Shown one piece after another: positions 51,041-59,872 of a DNA stretch of 64,000 nt; the first letter of the stretch is position 1; every line of letters begins with the position of its first letter. The notes below the pieces were generated by a model, which worked only from the letters and a program-made list of their open reading frames with translations, searched no databases and had not been told where the DNA came from. A program made the position numbers and the translations under genes. The stretch is from Lachnospiraceae bacterium AC3007 (GTDB taxonomy: Bacteria; Bacillota; Clostridia; Lachnospirales; Lachnospiraceae): positions 17,511 through 81,510 of the forward strand of contig JHYK01000015.1 of the NCBI GenBank assembly GCA_000621405.1, in the 5' to 3' direction.

Positions 51041-53542
51041 ATGAAGACTGTCAGTATATCCGTAAGGAATCTTGTAGAGTTCATACTACGGAGCGGAGAT
51101 ATAGATGAGAGGCGTGGACAGGGAGGATCTGTCGATGCCATGCTGGAAGGAGCCAGGATACACCGCACGATACAGTCGGCGGCAGGTTCTGATTATACAG
51201 CAGAAGTACCACTTAAAGAAACAATCAATTTGAATGATGAGATCTCGCTCACAGTCGAAGGAAGAGCGGATGGCATCATAGATAACAGGGGATATATAAC
51301 AGTCGATGAGATAAAAGGCATGTTTATAGATGTGCTGAAGCTCACGGAACCTTTCCCTGTCCATCTGGCCCAGGCAAAATGCTATGCCTATATCTGGGCA
51401 AAACAGCATGATCTTGCCGATATCTCGATCAGGATGACCTATGTGGGCATCGAAGACAGACATATCAAGCTTTTCAACTCCGATCACACATTTGATGAAC
51501 TGGATAAATGGTTTGGCGGTCTTATCGAAAGCTACAGACCGTGGGCCATGCATATCGCTCAGTGGGCGGATATCCGCTCCGCTTCCATAAAAGATCTTGA
51601 TTTTCCATATGAATACAGGCCCGGGCAGAAGGAGCTTGCGGAGAATGTATATAAGACGATATATCACGGAAAAAAGCTCTTTCTTGAAGCGCCTACCGGG
51701 ACCGGCAAGACTCTCGCTACGCTCTATCCTTCCGTAAAAGCTATGGGTGAGGGGCTTGCTTCTTATATTTTCTATCTTACGGCAAAAAACATAGGGGCTA
51801 AGGCAGCCGGTGACGCGCTGGAACTTATGAGGAAGCGCGGCGGGCTCAGGCTCAAGTCTGTCAATATCATAGGGCGTGACAGGGCCTGCCTTTCAGCCTC
51901 AAGACACTGCAATCCGGATGAATGCTCATTTGCAAAAGGGCATTTTGACAGGGTCAATGATGCTCTGTTTGAACTGCTGACAGGCAGCGATTCCTTTACC
52001 AGAGAGGAGATAGAGCGGCAGGCTCTGAAGTATGAGGTCTGTCCCTACGCTCTTGCAAGGGATCTGACGGAATTCGCTGACTGCATAATCTGTGATTACA
52101 ATTATGTATTTGATCCTTCCGTGGCGCTGAAGCAGTTCTTCGGGGAAGGGAAGAGAGCCGGGGATTATATCTTCCTCGTGGATGAGGCCCATAATCTGGT
52201 GGAGAGAGCGCGGGAGATGTTCAGCGCAGAGCTCAGCTTACGGCAGCTCGGAAAGATGAGATTACTGATCCGGGGCATAGACAGAAGGCTCTCAACCTAT
52301 ATGACAAGGCTTATCGCTCAGATGGAGACTCTGGCTGAGGAATATGAAGGTACCGGGCTTAAATACAGCGTTCTGCAGGATGTGGACGGCGTATGGGAGG
52401 CTGCATCTCGTCTTGCCGGCAGATTCCTGGAACTCATGCAGAAAAAAAGCGATACAGAACCGGACAAGGTTAAGGACGGGGCCGGGAAGACTATAGCCGA
52501 CAGTCATCCGTCGGTATCCGGAGGCGAACTTGCGGAAAAGGTGCCACAGAAGCAGAATGAAAGGTTCAGCGATGAAGTACTGGAATTCTACTTCCAACTC
52601 GCAGGTTTTGTAGCGATATGCGACAGGGTCGATCAGAGATACCGGATATATACGGAGATGACAGAGAGCAGGGACATAAGGCTCAGGCTTTTATGCGTGG
52701 ATCCTTCGCACAATCTGGAGGAATACCTGTCCTGCGGTCGGGCCGGGATCTTCTTTTCGGCGACACTCCTTCCGGTAACGTATTATATGGACCTGATAGC
52801 GGGAAACAGGAACGCGTATACTATCTATGCGCGATCCGTTTTTGATCCTGACAGGCTCGGTGTCTTCATAGATACGGCGGTCACGTCGAGATATAAAAGA
52901 AGGAATCAGGAAGAATACAGGAAGATTGCAGAGCATATCAGGGGAATAGTCGATTGCAGACAGGGAAACTATCTTGTCTTCTTTCCGTCATATGCCTTCC
53001 TGGAGGCTGTGCATAACGAATATGAGGGTGAATGCATATGCCAGAGCGCGGAAATGTCCGAGACCGAGAGGGAAGACTTCCTTAAGACTTTCGGCTACGG
53101 CCTGACTGAAGAGGCAGAGGAAGAGGAATGGGATACGGAGAAGAAAAATGTCACAGGATTCTGCGTCCTCGGGGGGCTCTTTGCGGAGGGGATAGACCTT
53201 ACCGGTGAAAAACTGATCGGAGTTATCATCATAGGGACAGGTCTTCCACAGATCAGTAACGAAAAAGATATACTTAAAAAGTATTTTGATGATAACGGCC
53301 GTGATGGATATGACTATGCCATGAAGATCCCGGGTATGAACAAGGTGCTCCAGGCAGCCGGAAGGGTCATCAGGACCGAAAAAGACACGGGCGTTATTGC
53401 TCTTTTGGACGAAAGGTTCGATAATCCGGATCACAGACGCATGTATCCCCGGGAGTGGCAAAATATCACAAAAATAACAGGGTGCGAATTTAATTCCGTG
53501 TCTGAATTCTGGAAAAGACATAAGAAACCGGAAAGCGACTGA
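51041..53542 (+). CDS. PD-(D/E)XK nuclease fused to XPD/DinG-type helicase
   Basis: 833 residues. The N-terminal 165 residues fit a RecB/Cas4-like nuclease: GRADGII with Asp77 and VDEIKG with Glu90-x-Lys92. The superfamily 2 helicase follows: EAPTGTGKT at 216-224, four cysteines at 283, 290, 295 and 334 for a 4Fe-4S cluster, DEAH at 381-384, and C-terminal motifs GGLFAEGIDLTGEKLIGVII and QAAGRVIRTEKDTGVI. XPD/DinG helicases unwind 5'-to-3' at forks and R-loops; the nuclease could trim the displaced strand. There are no CRISPR or defence genes nearby, so a housekeeping repair role is more likely. The ribosome site lies in a hairpin GATCAC-TCG-GTGATC. Confidence 0.9.
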   Translation: MKTVSISVRNLVEFILRSGDIDERRGQGGSVDAMLEGARIHRTIQSAAGSDYTAEVPLKETINLNDEISLTVEGRADGIIDNRGYITVDEIKGMFIDVLKLTEPFPVHLAQAKCYAYIWAKQHDLADISIRMTYVGIEDRHIKLFNSDHTFDELDKWFGGLIESYRPWAMHIAQWADIRSASIKDLDFPYEYRPGQKELAENVYKTIYHGKKLFLEAPTGTGKTLATLYPSVKAMGEGLASYIFYLTAKNIGAKAAGDALELMRKRGGLRLKSVNIIGRDRACLSASRHCNPDECSFAKGHFDRVNDALFELLTGSDSFTREEIERQALKYEVCPYALARDLTEFADCIICDYNYVFDPSVALKQFFGEGKRAGDYIFLVDEAHNLVERAREMFSAELSLRQLGKMRLLIRGIDRRLSTYMTRLIAQMETLAEEYEGTGLKYSVLQDVDGVWEAASRLAGRFLELMQKKSDTEPDKVKDGAGKTIADSHPSVSGGELAEKVPQKQNERFSDEVLEFYFQLAGFVAICDRVDQRYRIYTEMTESRDIRLRLLCVDPSHNLEEYLSCGRAGIFFSATLLPVTYYMDLIAGNRNAYTIYARSVFDPDRLGVFIDTAVTSRYKRRNQEEYRKIAEHIRGIVDCRQGNYLVFFPSYAFLEAVHNEYEGECICQSAEMSETEREDFLKTFGYGLTEEAEEEEWDTEKKNVTGFCVLGGLFAEGIDLTGEKLIGVIIIGTGLPQISNEKDILKKYFDDNGRDGYDYAMKIPGMNKVLQAAGRVIRTEKDTGVIALLDERFDNPDHRRMYPREWQNITKITGCEFNSVSEFWKRHKKPESD

Positions 53543-53553
53543 AGAAAAAAACC

Positions 53554-55023
53554 ATGATATTGATAGAGACCGATATATTAAAAAATACAGATGATATATA
53601 TGCTCTTACCGGAGCATTTTTTCCGGGTGAAAAAATCACAATAACATGTCGACAGGGTACCCCTGATGATATGTCGCATCCTGTTACAAAACGCGAAAAT
53701 AGTGGAAAAGGTGGAAAACTTGTTTATAAATCGGATATAGGTGCTATGTTTGATGTCGAGGTCTGTGATCTTTCAAAAGATGAATTAAAGCGGACGGTGT
53801 ATAGAGCGTTATCAAATCATACAGGAAGAGATCTGCCGTGGGGATCGCTCACAGGGATCCGTCCGACCAGGCTCGCGAGAAAAAGGATCGAGCTTGGGAT
53901 GTCGGATGATCAGATAGTAGCTGATATGAAAAACAGTTATTATTGCTCTGATGAGAAGATACGTCTTTCCATAGAGATAGCGCGGAAGGAGCTGGAGCTT
54001 ATAAACCCGCTGATAAGCCGCGAAAATGCGCATTCTCACTACAGTCTGTATGTGGATGTGCCGTTCTGTCCCACAAGATGCCTCTATTGTTCTTTTACAA
54101 GTAATCCGGTGGGCTCCGACAGAAGCTTCGTGGAAGCCTATCTTAACGCGCTGGAGCTTGAGATAAGAGAGACTGCGGCTCTGACGAAGTGCATATATCC
54201 TGATACGGTTTATATAGGAGGAGGCACCCCGACGGCTCTGCTGCCGGAAGAGCTGGAGAGGCTCCTTGGCCTTCTTGAAAGGTATTATGGTACGGAGAAG
54301 GCGCTTGAATATACGGTTGAGGCGGGGCGGCCTGATTCCGTGACCGCTGAAAAACTCAGGGTGCTTAAAGCACATGGAGTCACGAGGATATCGGTCAATC
54401 CGCAGACCATGAACCAGGGGACTCTGGATCTTATAGGAAGGCGGCATACGACAGATAACGTGAAGGAAGCATTTCATATGGCAAGAGAAGAGTGCTTCGA
54501 CAATATTAATATGGACATTATAATCGGGCTTCCGGGTGAGAATGTAGAAGACGTAGAGCATACCGTATCCGAACTGGTCCTGCTCGATCCTGATTCACTC
54601 ACCGTGCATTCGCTTGCCGTCAAGAGGGCATCCGTAATGAAGGAGCAGCTTGAAAACGGTATGACGGATGGAGCGCATAACAGGCCTGATCCCGTAAAAA
54701 CAGGGATGATGATGGCAGAGATGATGGCCGTAGCAGACAGAGGTGCAAGGAGTCTTGGGATGAAGCCTTATTATCTCTATCGTCAGAAGAATACGGCTGG
54801 AAATCTTGAGAACACCGGATACGCAAAGGAAGGCAGATACAGTCTGTACAATATATTGATAAATGAAGAGGTACAGGACATCCTTGCGCTGGGCGCGGGA
54901 GGGATCAGCAAAAGGCTCGATGCAGCCGGAAATGCATCGCGCAGCGCCAACTTCAAAGAGGCGCGTGATTACATCGCAAATATTGATAAGGTGATAGACA
55001 AAAAAAGAGAATTCTGGTTATAA
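53554..55023 (+). CDS. hemZ: HemZ-family oxygen-independent coproporphyrinogen dehydrogenase
   Basis: 489 residues. The N-terminal 150 residues are the HemZ-specific domain, with LPWGSLTGIRPTRLARK. The radical SAM core has CPTRCLYCSF near 171 in YVDVPFCPTRCLYCS, YIGGGTPTAL, the substrate region ISVNPQTMN and NMDIIIGLPGE. KPYYLYRQKNTAGNLENTGY is a HemZ signature at the C-terminal end. It is annotated as converting coproporphyrinogen III in anaerobic heme synthesis, although many HemZ carriers, including Lachnospiraceae, lack a full heme pathway, so the true reaction may differ. Confidence 0.92.
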   Translation: MILIETDILKNTDDIYALTGAFFPGEKITITCRQGTPDDMSHPVTKRENSGKGGKLVYKSDIGAMFDVEVCDLSKDELKRTVYRALSNHTGRDLPWGSLTGIRPTRLARKRIELGMSDDQIVADMKNSYYCSDEKIRLSIEIARKELELINPLISRENAHSHYSLYVDVPFCPTRCLYCSFTSNPVGSDRSFVEAYLNALELEIRETAALTKCIYPDTVYIGGGTPTALLPEELERLLGLLERYYGTEKALEYTVEAGRPDSVTAEKLRVLKAHGVTRISVNPQTMNQGTLDLIGRRHTTDNVKEAFHMAREECFDNINMDIIIGLPGENVEDVEHTVSELVLLDPDSLTVHSLAVKRASVMKEQLENGMTDGAHNRPDPVKTGMMMAEMMAVADRGARSLGMKPYYLYRQKNTAGNLENTGYAKEGRYSLYNILINEEVQDILALGAGGISKRLDAAGNASRSANFKEARDYIANIDKVIDKKREFWL

Positions 55024-55031
55024 TCTTCACC

Positions 55032-56744
55032 ATGGAAAAGAGATCTGATGACAAGGTGATACTGACAAGGGAAGAGTATCAGCGTCTTCTTGAGAACAAT
55101 GAAAGGCTTGCCGATGCAGAAAAGCGTGCGAAAGCTGCGAACAAGGCAAAATCTGATTTCCTTTCATCCATGTCTCATGAGATAAGGACGCCGATGAATA
55201 CAGTACTCGGCATGAACGAGCTTGTGCGCATGACGCTGGCCGATCCCGATCTTCCTATAGGAGAGAAGATAGGAAGGGTCATAGGATACAGCGACGGCAT
55301 AGAGCACGCCGGCGAGATGTTGCTGTATGTCATCAATGATATCCTCGACATATCCAGGATAGAGTCCGGCAAGTTTGAGATCAGGACTGCGCCCTATCAC
55401 GTAAAAAGGCTGCTGGATGACATGACTCAGCTTTTTTCCATCAATGCCGATGCGAAAAACCTTCTTTTTGAATATACGATCGATGAGGATCTGCCGGGTT
55501 ACGTCGAAGGAGACGAGGTACGTATACGTCAGGTCGTTACCAATATAGTGAACAATGCGGTCAAATATACCAAGGAAGGCACGGTCACATTGACTTTCTC
55601 CGGCAGACGCCACGGCAAGGAAGTCATCTATGATATAGGAGTCAGGGATACCGGGATAGGGATAAAGAAGGAAAATCTCGTGCATCTCTTTGATTCTTTT
55701 GAACGCATCGACAGCGAAGAGACTCATTATATAGAAGGAACCGGACTCGGACTTGCGATAGTGAAGAACCTCCTCGATCTGATGGGCGGATCTGTAGAGG
55801 TGGAGAGCGAGTACGGAAAAGGGTCTTTATTTACCGCGCATATCCCGCAGAAGATACTGTCAGATGAAAAGATAAAGGATTACCGTCCCGACACCGGACC
55901 TGTGGATCCCGATAAGGGACATCATATCTTCAGGGGAAAGAGGGTGCTCGTAGTCGATGACAATACGACCAATCTCGTCGTGGCAAAGAGCTTCCTGGAG
56001 AGGATGAAGGCAACGGTTGATACCGTGTCCACAGGCAGGGATGCTTTGGACAAGATAAGCTCTGTCAGCTACGATATGATCTTTCTTGATCACATGATGC
56101 CCCAGATGAGCGGCGTCAAGGTGATAAAAGAGATAAGAAGGAATCCTGATAAATATGAAATTAATATTAGTGCACCGTATATCGTCATGACCGCAAATGC
56201 CATTGTGGGCGCAAGAGAGAGATATCTCAACGAATACGGTTTTGACGGATACATAGCAAAGCCCTTCAGGTTTGCCGAGCTGGATAACATCATGTCGATG
56301 TTCCTGAAGGGAGAGGTGGTCCGTGACTCCGCTGAAGGACCAAGACCCATAGTAATGGGCGGTCCGCCTCCCGGAGCAAAGGGAGAGGTCTGGGATATAG
56401 ATACGGCAGCCGGTATCGATGCGTGCGGGGACGCAGAGACATACAGGGTAGTGGCTGAAACTTACCTTGAGATACAGCAGGAATACACCGAGAAACTGGA
56501 AAGATACCTTAATGAAAACGACTGGGAAAACTACAGGATCATTGTTCATGCATTAAAGTCTTCTTCGAAGTCTGTAGGAGCGGGTAATTTCTCCGGCTTT
56601 TCACAGACCGTGGAGAATGCGGCGAAGGATCTCATCGAAGGAGTCGATATAGAAAAAAACCTCGGATACCTCAGGGGATCTTTCAGATCGTATCTGGCAG
56701 CATATGCTGCCGTCTGTGATAATCTGAAAAAGCATAAGCCCTAG
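55032..56744 (+). CDS. Cytoplasmic hybrid histidine kinase (HisKA-HATPase-REC-HPt)
   Basis: 570 residues with no membrane helix. A coiled coil (about 15-40) leads to the H-box SSMSHEIRTPMN (His49). HATPase (about 155-280) has NIVNNAVKYTKEG, DTGIGIKKENL and GTGLGLAIVKNL. The receiver domain (about 305-430) has VLVVDDN and the phospho-Asp in MIFLDHMMPQM. A C-terminal HPt domain (about 460-565) has VHALKSSSKSVGA. All four phosphorelay sites are present, so it can pass phosphate His-Asp-His and on to an unknown response regulator. No sensor domain is apparent; input probably comes through a partner protein. It starts 9 bases after hemZ. Confidence 0.93.
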   Translation: MEKRSDDKVILTREEYQRLLENNERLADAEKRAKAANKAKSDFLSSMSHEIRTPMNTVLGMNELVRMTLADPDLPIGEKIGRVIGYSDGIEHAGEMLLYVINDILDISRIESGKFEIRTAPYHVKRLLDDMTQLFSINADAKNLLFEYTIDEDLPGYVEGDEVRIRQVVTNIVNNAVKYTKEGTVTLTFSGRRHGKEVIYDIGVRDTGIGIKKENLVHLFDSFERIDSEETHYIEGTGLGLAIVKNLLDLMGGSVEVESEYGKGSLFTAHIPQKILSDEKIKDYRPDTGPVDPDKGHHIFRGKRVLVVDDNTTNLVVAKSFLERMKATVDTVSTGRDALDKISSVSYDMIFLDHMMPQMSGVKVIKEIRRNPDKYEINISAPYIVMTANAIVGARERYLNEYGFDGYIAKPFRFAELDNIMSMFLKGEVVRDSAEGPRPIVMGGPPPGAKGEVWDIDTAAGIDACGDAETYRVVAETYLEIQQEYTEKLERYLNENDWENYRIIVHALKSSSKSVGAGNFSGFSQTVENAAKDLIEGVDIEKNLGYLRGSFRSYLAAYAAVCDNLKKHKP

Positions 56745-56813
56745 CGGGCATTTTCATGCCGTAACCGGCCTTTGCACAGGGTGTAAAATGTTACGGAAAT
56801 GTTAAGGGCTTCC

Positions 56814-56841
56814 TTGACATAACTTCATAGCCGGGTATAGA
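56814..56841 (+). promoter_or_regulatory. tRNA-Gly promoter
   Basis: Consensus TTGACA (56814-56819), a 16-base spacer and TATAGA (56836-56841); start near 56848. Confidence 0.65.
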
Positions 56842-56853
56842 ATGTATTGATCT

Positions 56854-56925
56854 GCGGATGTAGCACAATGGTTAGTGCGCCGGCTTCCCAAGCCGGACAC
56901 ACGGGTTCGATTCCCGCCATCCGCT
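56854..56925 (+). tRNA. tRNA-Gly (anticodon CCC)
   Basis: 72 bases. Acceptor stem GCGGATG / CATCCGC, D-arm GCACAATGGTTAGTGC, anticodon stem CCGGC/GCCGG with loop TTCCCAA (anticodon CCC), T-arm with TTCGATT. Discriminator T; CCA is not encoded. It reads GGG codons. Confidence 0.95.
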
Positions 56926-56998
56926 TTGTTTATTTTCCGATCAGACATTGACCGGGATGATAAAGATTTCAAATCAAATAAGTGATTAGGAGAATGCG

Positions 56999-58156
56999 AT
57001 GAAAAGGAAGATTTTAGTAATGATACTGGGAATGGCTCTTACCTTCTCCATGTGTCTTACCGGCTGCGGTGACAAGGATGAAGAGGAGTCTTCTGAGGCG
57101 AGCGAGGAGGCAAGTGTAGAAGCTCCCGCCATGGTTGTCACTTCCGAAGAGGCTCCTGCAGAGGAGGCTCCCGCTGAGGAGGAGGAAGAGTCGGATGTTC
57201 CTCCGGACGGAATGGTGGCGAATCCGCTGACAGGTGAGTGGATAGATGCTTCTCTGGAGAATCAGAGACCTATCGCGGTCATGATCGATGACGAGAAGAC
57301 GGCTCTCCCTCACTTCGGAGTATCGGAGGCTGATATCATATATGAGATGATGAACAGCACCCAGAACGACGGTGTAACACGTTTCATGGCGATGTTCAAG
57401 GACTATGAGCCCATAAAGCAGATAGGTTCCATCAGAAGTACCCGTCCTACGAACCTTCAGACTGTTCCTGAATGGAATGCTGTCCTCTGCCACGACGGCG
57501 GTCCCTTCTATAATGATGCTTTCTATAAGAATCCGTTCGTGGACAGGTTCTCAGGTACCTTCTCAAGAGTTGATAACGGAAAGGCAAGAGAATTTACCGA
57601 GTATTGTCTTACCGGTGATATCGACAAGAACTTCAAGAATACCGGATTTGACAGAGAGTACAACGAGTACTACATGGGTGAGCATTACAAGTTTGCCACA
57701 AGGGCCAATCCCAACACTCTGGATCAGTACTCAAGCGCACAGACAGCAAAGAAGATCACGCTTCCCTTCCACCACAATAACCCCTGGCTGGAATACAACG
57801 AGGATGAAGGCGTATATTACTACTTCCAGTATGGCGGAAAAGAAGTCGATGCAGGCAACGGCAATAAGCAGGTCTGCTTCAAGAACCTTCTCATTCAGGG
57901 AGCGCGCCTTGAGAAGCTCGATGATCACGGATATATGATCCTTCATACCAATGACAGCGATTATTCCGCAGACGAGAAGAGAGAAGGATGGTATGTCACA
58001 AACGGCAAGGCGATAAAGGTCACATGGTCAAAACTCGATGACATGAACCCTACAAGATACTTTGACGAGAACGGAGAAGAGATCAAGATCAATGTAGGCA
58101 AGACCTATGTGGCGATCATGCCGTCGACTGATTTCGGCGATATCAAGTTTGAATAA
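56999..58156 (+). CDS. DUF3048 lipoprotein (YerB-like)
   Basis: 385 residues. The signal peptide ends in a lipobox LTGC (Cys22), so it is a lipid-anchored surface protein. An acidic Glu/Ala/Pro linker (about 24-75) precedes the DUF3048 domains: NPLTGEWIDASLENQRPIAVM, FGVSEADIIYEMMN, TRFMAMFKDYEPIKQIGSIR and STRPTNLQTVPEWNAVLCHDG. B. subtilis YerB is the model member; function is unknown, possibly envelope-linked. The codon use is regular and the start has AGGAG. The stop overlaps the start of the next gene (TAATG). Confidence 0.9.
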   Translation: MKRKILVMILGMALTFSMCLTGCGDKDEEESSEASEEASVEAPAMVVTSEEAPAEEAPAEEEEESDVPPDGMVANPLTGEWIDASLENQRPIAVMIDDEKTALPHFGVSEADIIYEMMNSTQNDGVTRFMAMFKDYEPIKQIGSIRSTRPTNLQTVPEWNAVLCHDGGPFYNDAFYKNPFVDRFSGTFSRVDNGKAREFTEYCLTGDIDKNFKNTGFDREYNEYYMGEHYKFATRANPNTLDQYSSAQTAKKITLPFHHNNPWLEYNEDEGVYYYFQYGGKEVDAGNGNKQVCFKNLLIQGARLEKLDDHGYMILHTNDSDYSADEKREGWYVTNGKAIKVTWSKLDDMNPTRYFDENGEEIKINVGKTYVAIMPSTDFGDIKFE

Positions 58157-58452
58157 TGATCAAAGACTCAGATCTGTACGGGATAAAGCATTATCTGTAT
58201 GGTGAAGCATACTACGGGTCAGATGGGGGCATGCGCTTCCGTCTGGCCCGTGAGCCTTTAAAATCCGTGATATTTAAGAGTGAGGAAGAAAGACTTCAAG
58301 ATGATCCGAAGCTCAGGGCTGAGGTGTGGTTCGGAAGACTCTGCTACGAGAAGACCCCGCCGGAGGAGATCACCGTTAAGGATTTTGAATTCGATGAAAG
58401 CGGATACAAGGCGGCTGTGATCTGGCTCAATGAGATGAGGGACAGTCATTAG
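58156..58452 (+). CDS. Small conserved-looking protein of unknown function
   Basis: 98 residues with balanced codon use, coupled to the lipoprotein gene by a TAATG overlap. The chain has a mixed alpha/beta pattern: DLYGIKHYLYGEAYYGSDGG, then FRLAREPLKSVIF, then EITVKDFEFDESGYKAAVIW and a short helix. No signal peptide, helix for membrane insertion or known motif is seen. I do not recognise the family. Confidence 0.65.
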   Translation: MIKDSDLYGIKHYLYGEAYYGSDGGMRFRLAREPLKSVIFKSEEERLQDDPKLRAEVWFGRLCYEKTPPEEITVKDFEFDESGYKAAVIWLNEMRDSH

Positions 58453-58468
58453 TCATGTAAAGCAAAGA

Positions 58469-59143
58469 TCAGAAGAGATCCAGTATTTCGGCAGGAGATG
58501 CGACTATAAGGTCGGCTCCTGCTTTTTCTAACTCCTCCCGGTCCCTGAACCCCCATAGTACGCCTATGGTGTACATCCCTGCGCTCTTGCCGGTCTTCAT
58601 GTCCGTATTCGTATCACCCACATAGATGCATTCCCCGGGAGATGCCTTCATCATGTCTGCAAGGATCAGGGCTCCCGTGGGATCGGGCTTTCTCGGGTAA
58701 TCATCGCGCTGTCCAAGTACATAACGGAACGAACCTTCGGGATAGATAGATGAGACGACCTTGCAGGCCTGCTCATGGGGCTTGTTTGAGAAGACGGAGC
58801 AGGAGATCCCTTTTTCGTTAAGAGAGCATATGAGCTCCGCCATGCCGTCGTAGACAGTGACTCCGTCAGCGCAGTGCGATGAAAGAAAATCAAGATACCG
58901 GGCGAACACCTCTTCAAGGAAGGGCTCATCAGCGGATGATGAATATCTTCCGCAGTAGGAAAGAAGCCGCTGCATCTGAACTCTGGAGCCGTCACCTACA
59001 AAATATCTGAAGCGGTCTGTCTCTACGGGACCCAGCCCGTAGGAAGCGATAACGCTGTTGGCGCAGAATGAGAGATTCTCAAGAGTGTTTGCCGCGGTAC
59101 CGTCCAGATCGAAGATCGCAGCCTTGAAAACATGCTTATTCAT
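58469..59143 (-). CDS. HAD-family hydrolase, phosphoglycolate phosphatase-like
   Basis: 224 residues. Motif I is IFDLDGTAANT with the nucleophile and acid Asp pair. Motif II is VFSNK. Motif III has KPDPTGAL with the Lys. Motif IV is YVGDTNTDMKTGKSAG. The cap domain between 17 and 85 is all-helical (type C1), as in Gph and PgmB. Substrate unknown: phosphoglycolate or another small phosphate ester. It converges with the small unknown gene, and its start faces the ECF transporter gene. Confidence 0.9.
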   Translation of the reverse strand: MNKHVFKAAIFDLDGTAANTLENLSFCANSVIASYGLGPVETDRFRYFVGDGSRVQMQRLLSYCGRYSSSADEPFLEEVFARYLDFLSSHCADGVTVYDGMAELICSLNEKGISCSVFSNKPHEQACKVVSSIYPEGSFRYVLGQRDDYPRKPDPTGALILADMMKASPGECIYVGDTNTDMKTGKSAGMYTIGVLWGFRDREELEKAGADLIVASPAEILDLF

Positions 59144-59174
59144 ATCAATCCCCTAGGAATAATTAAAATTTTTC

Positions 59175-59203
59175 TTGCATTATTGCAGCCATGTCACTAT
59201 AAT
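59175..59203 (+). promoter_or_regulatory. Promoter of the ECF S-component gene
   Basis: TTGCAT (59175-59180), a 17-base spacer and a consensus TATAAT (59198-59203). The start is near 59210 and leaves a leader of about 70 bases. Confidence 0.75.
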
Positions 59204-59209
59204 GATGCA

Positions 59210-59280
59210 ACAAAGCAGTATATGCCGTATCCGAAGGGATGCCTTGTGGATGCGACGGAAGTATCAGAGGAATTTTATCA
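59210..59280 (+). promoter_or_regulatory. Short leader of the transporter gene, possibly structured
   Basis: The leader can fold ATCC-GAAG-GGAT (near 59240) and has repeated GGATGC. S-component genes are often riboswitch-controlled, but I cannot match this to a known aptamer consensus (TPP, FMN, preQ1 or THF). Confidence 0.3.
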
Positions 59281-59837
59281 TGAATAACAGAGAAAGTCTT
59301 TTAAAAACTGTAATGGCGGCATTATTTGCGGCCCTGACTTTTGCGGCTACCATGGCGGTAAAGATACCTACCCCTGCCATGGGTTATGTGCATGCAGGTG
59401 ACTGTATCGTGCTGATGTCGGGTATATTGCTGGGGCCTCTGTATGGAGGATTTGCGGCGGGATTCGGCTCCATGCTGTCCGATCTTGCGGGCGGTTATGC
59501 GCTCTGGGCTCCGGGGACCTTTGTGATAAAGTTCCTGACGGCATATGTGGCGGCACTTCTGTATAAAAGACTTGATGATAAAGATACGCTTCGCAGGCCT
59601 GCAAGAACAGCGATATCGGGACTTGCGGGAGAGACTGTCATGGTAGCAGGGTATCTTGCTTACGACATAGCTGTGCTGCTCATAATAAACGCTGGCACAG
59701 AGGAAGCGGGATTTGTGGCGGCCCTGACACAGTCTCTTTCGGAGATACCTTTCAATGCGGTGCAGGGCCTGACAGGTGTCGTCCTTGCCACGATCCTTGT
59801 CCCGATCATTAGCCGTATACAGCAAAAGGCTGCGTGA
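59281..59837 (+). CDS. ECF transporter S component (vitamin uptake)
   Basis: 185 residues from ATG at 59281 with CAGAGGAA before it; an in-frame upstream extension would run through the promoter and is rejected. Five to six helices. Family stretches are IPTPAMGYVHAGDCIVLMSG, ILLGPLYGGFAAGFGSMLSD and GYALWAPGTFVIKFLTAY. The S component binds a vitamin-like substrate and docks on a shared EcfAA'T module, which is encoded elsewhere. Specificity cannot be read from sequence; hydroxymethylpyrimidine, pantothenate, biotin and others are possible. Confidence 0.88.
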
Positions 59838-59872
59838 AAAGCAGCCTTAAGTGCAGTATTACAAGCAGGATA

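Noticed and set aside
51041..53542. Defence island helicase-nuclease
   Set aside because: Neighbours are housekeeping genes (asnA, hemZ) and there are no other defence genes or mobility signs.
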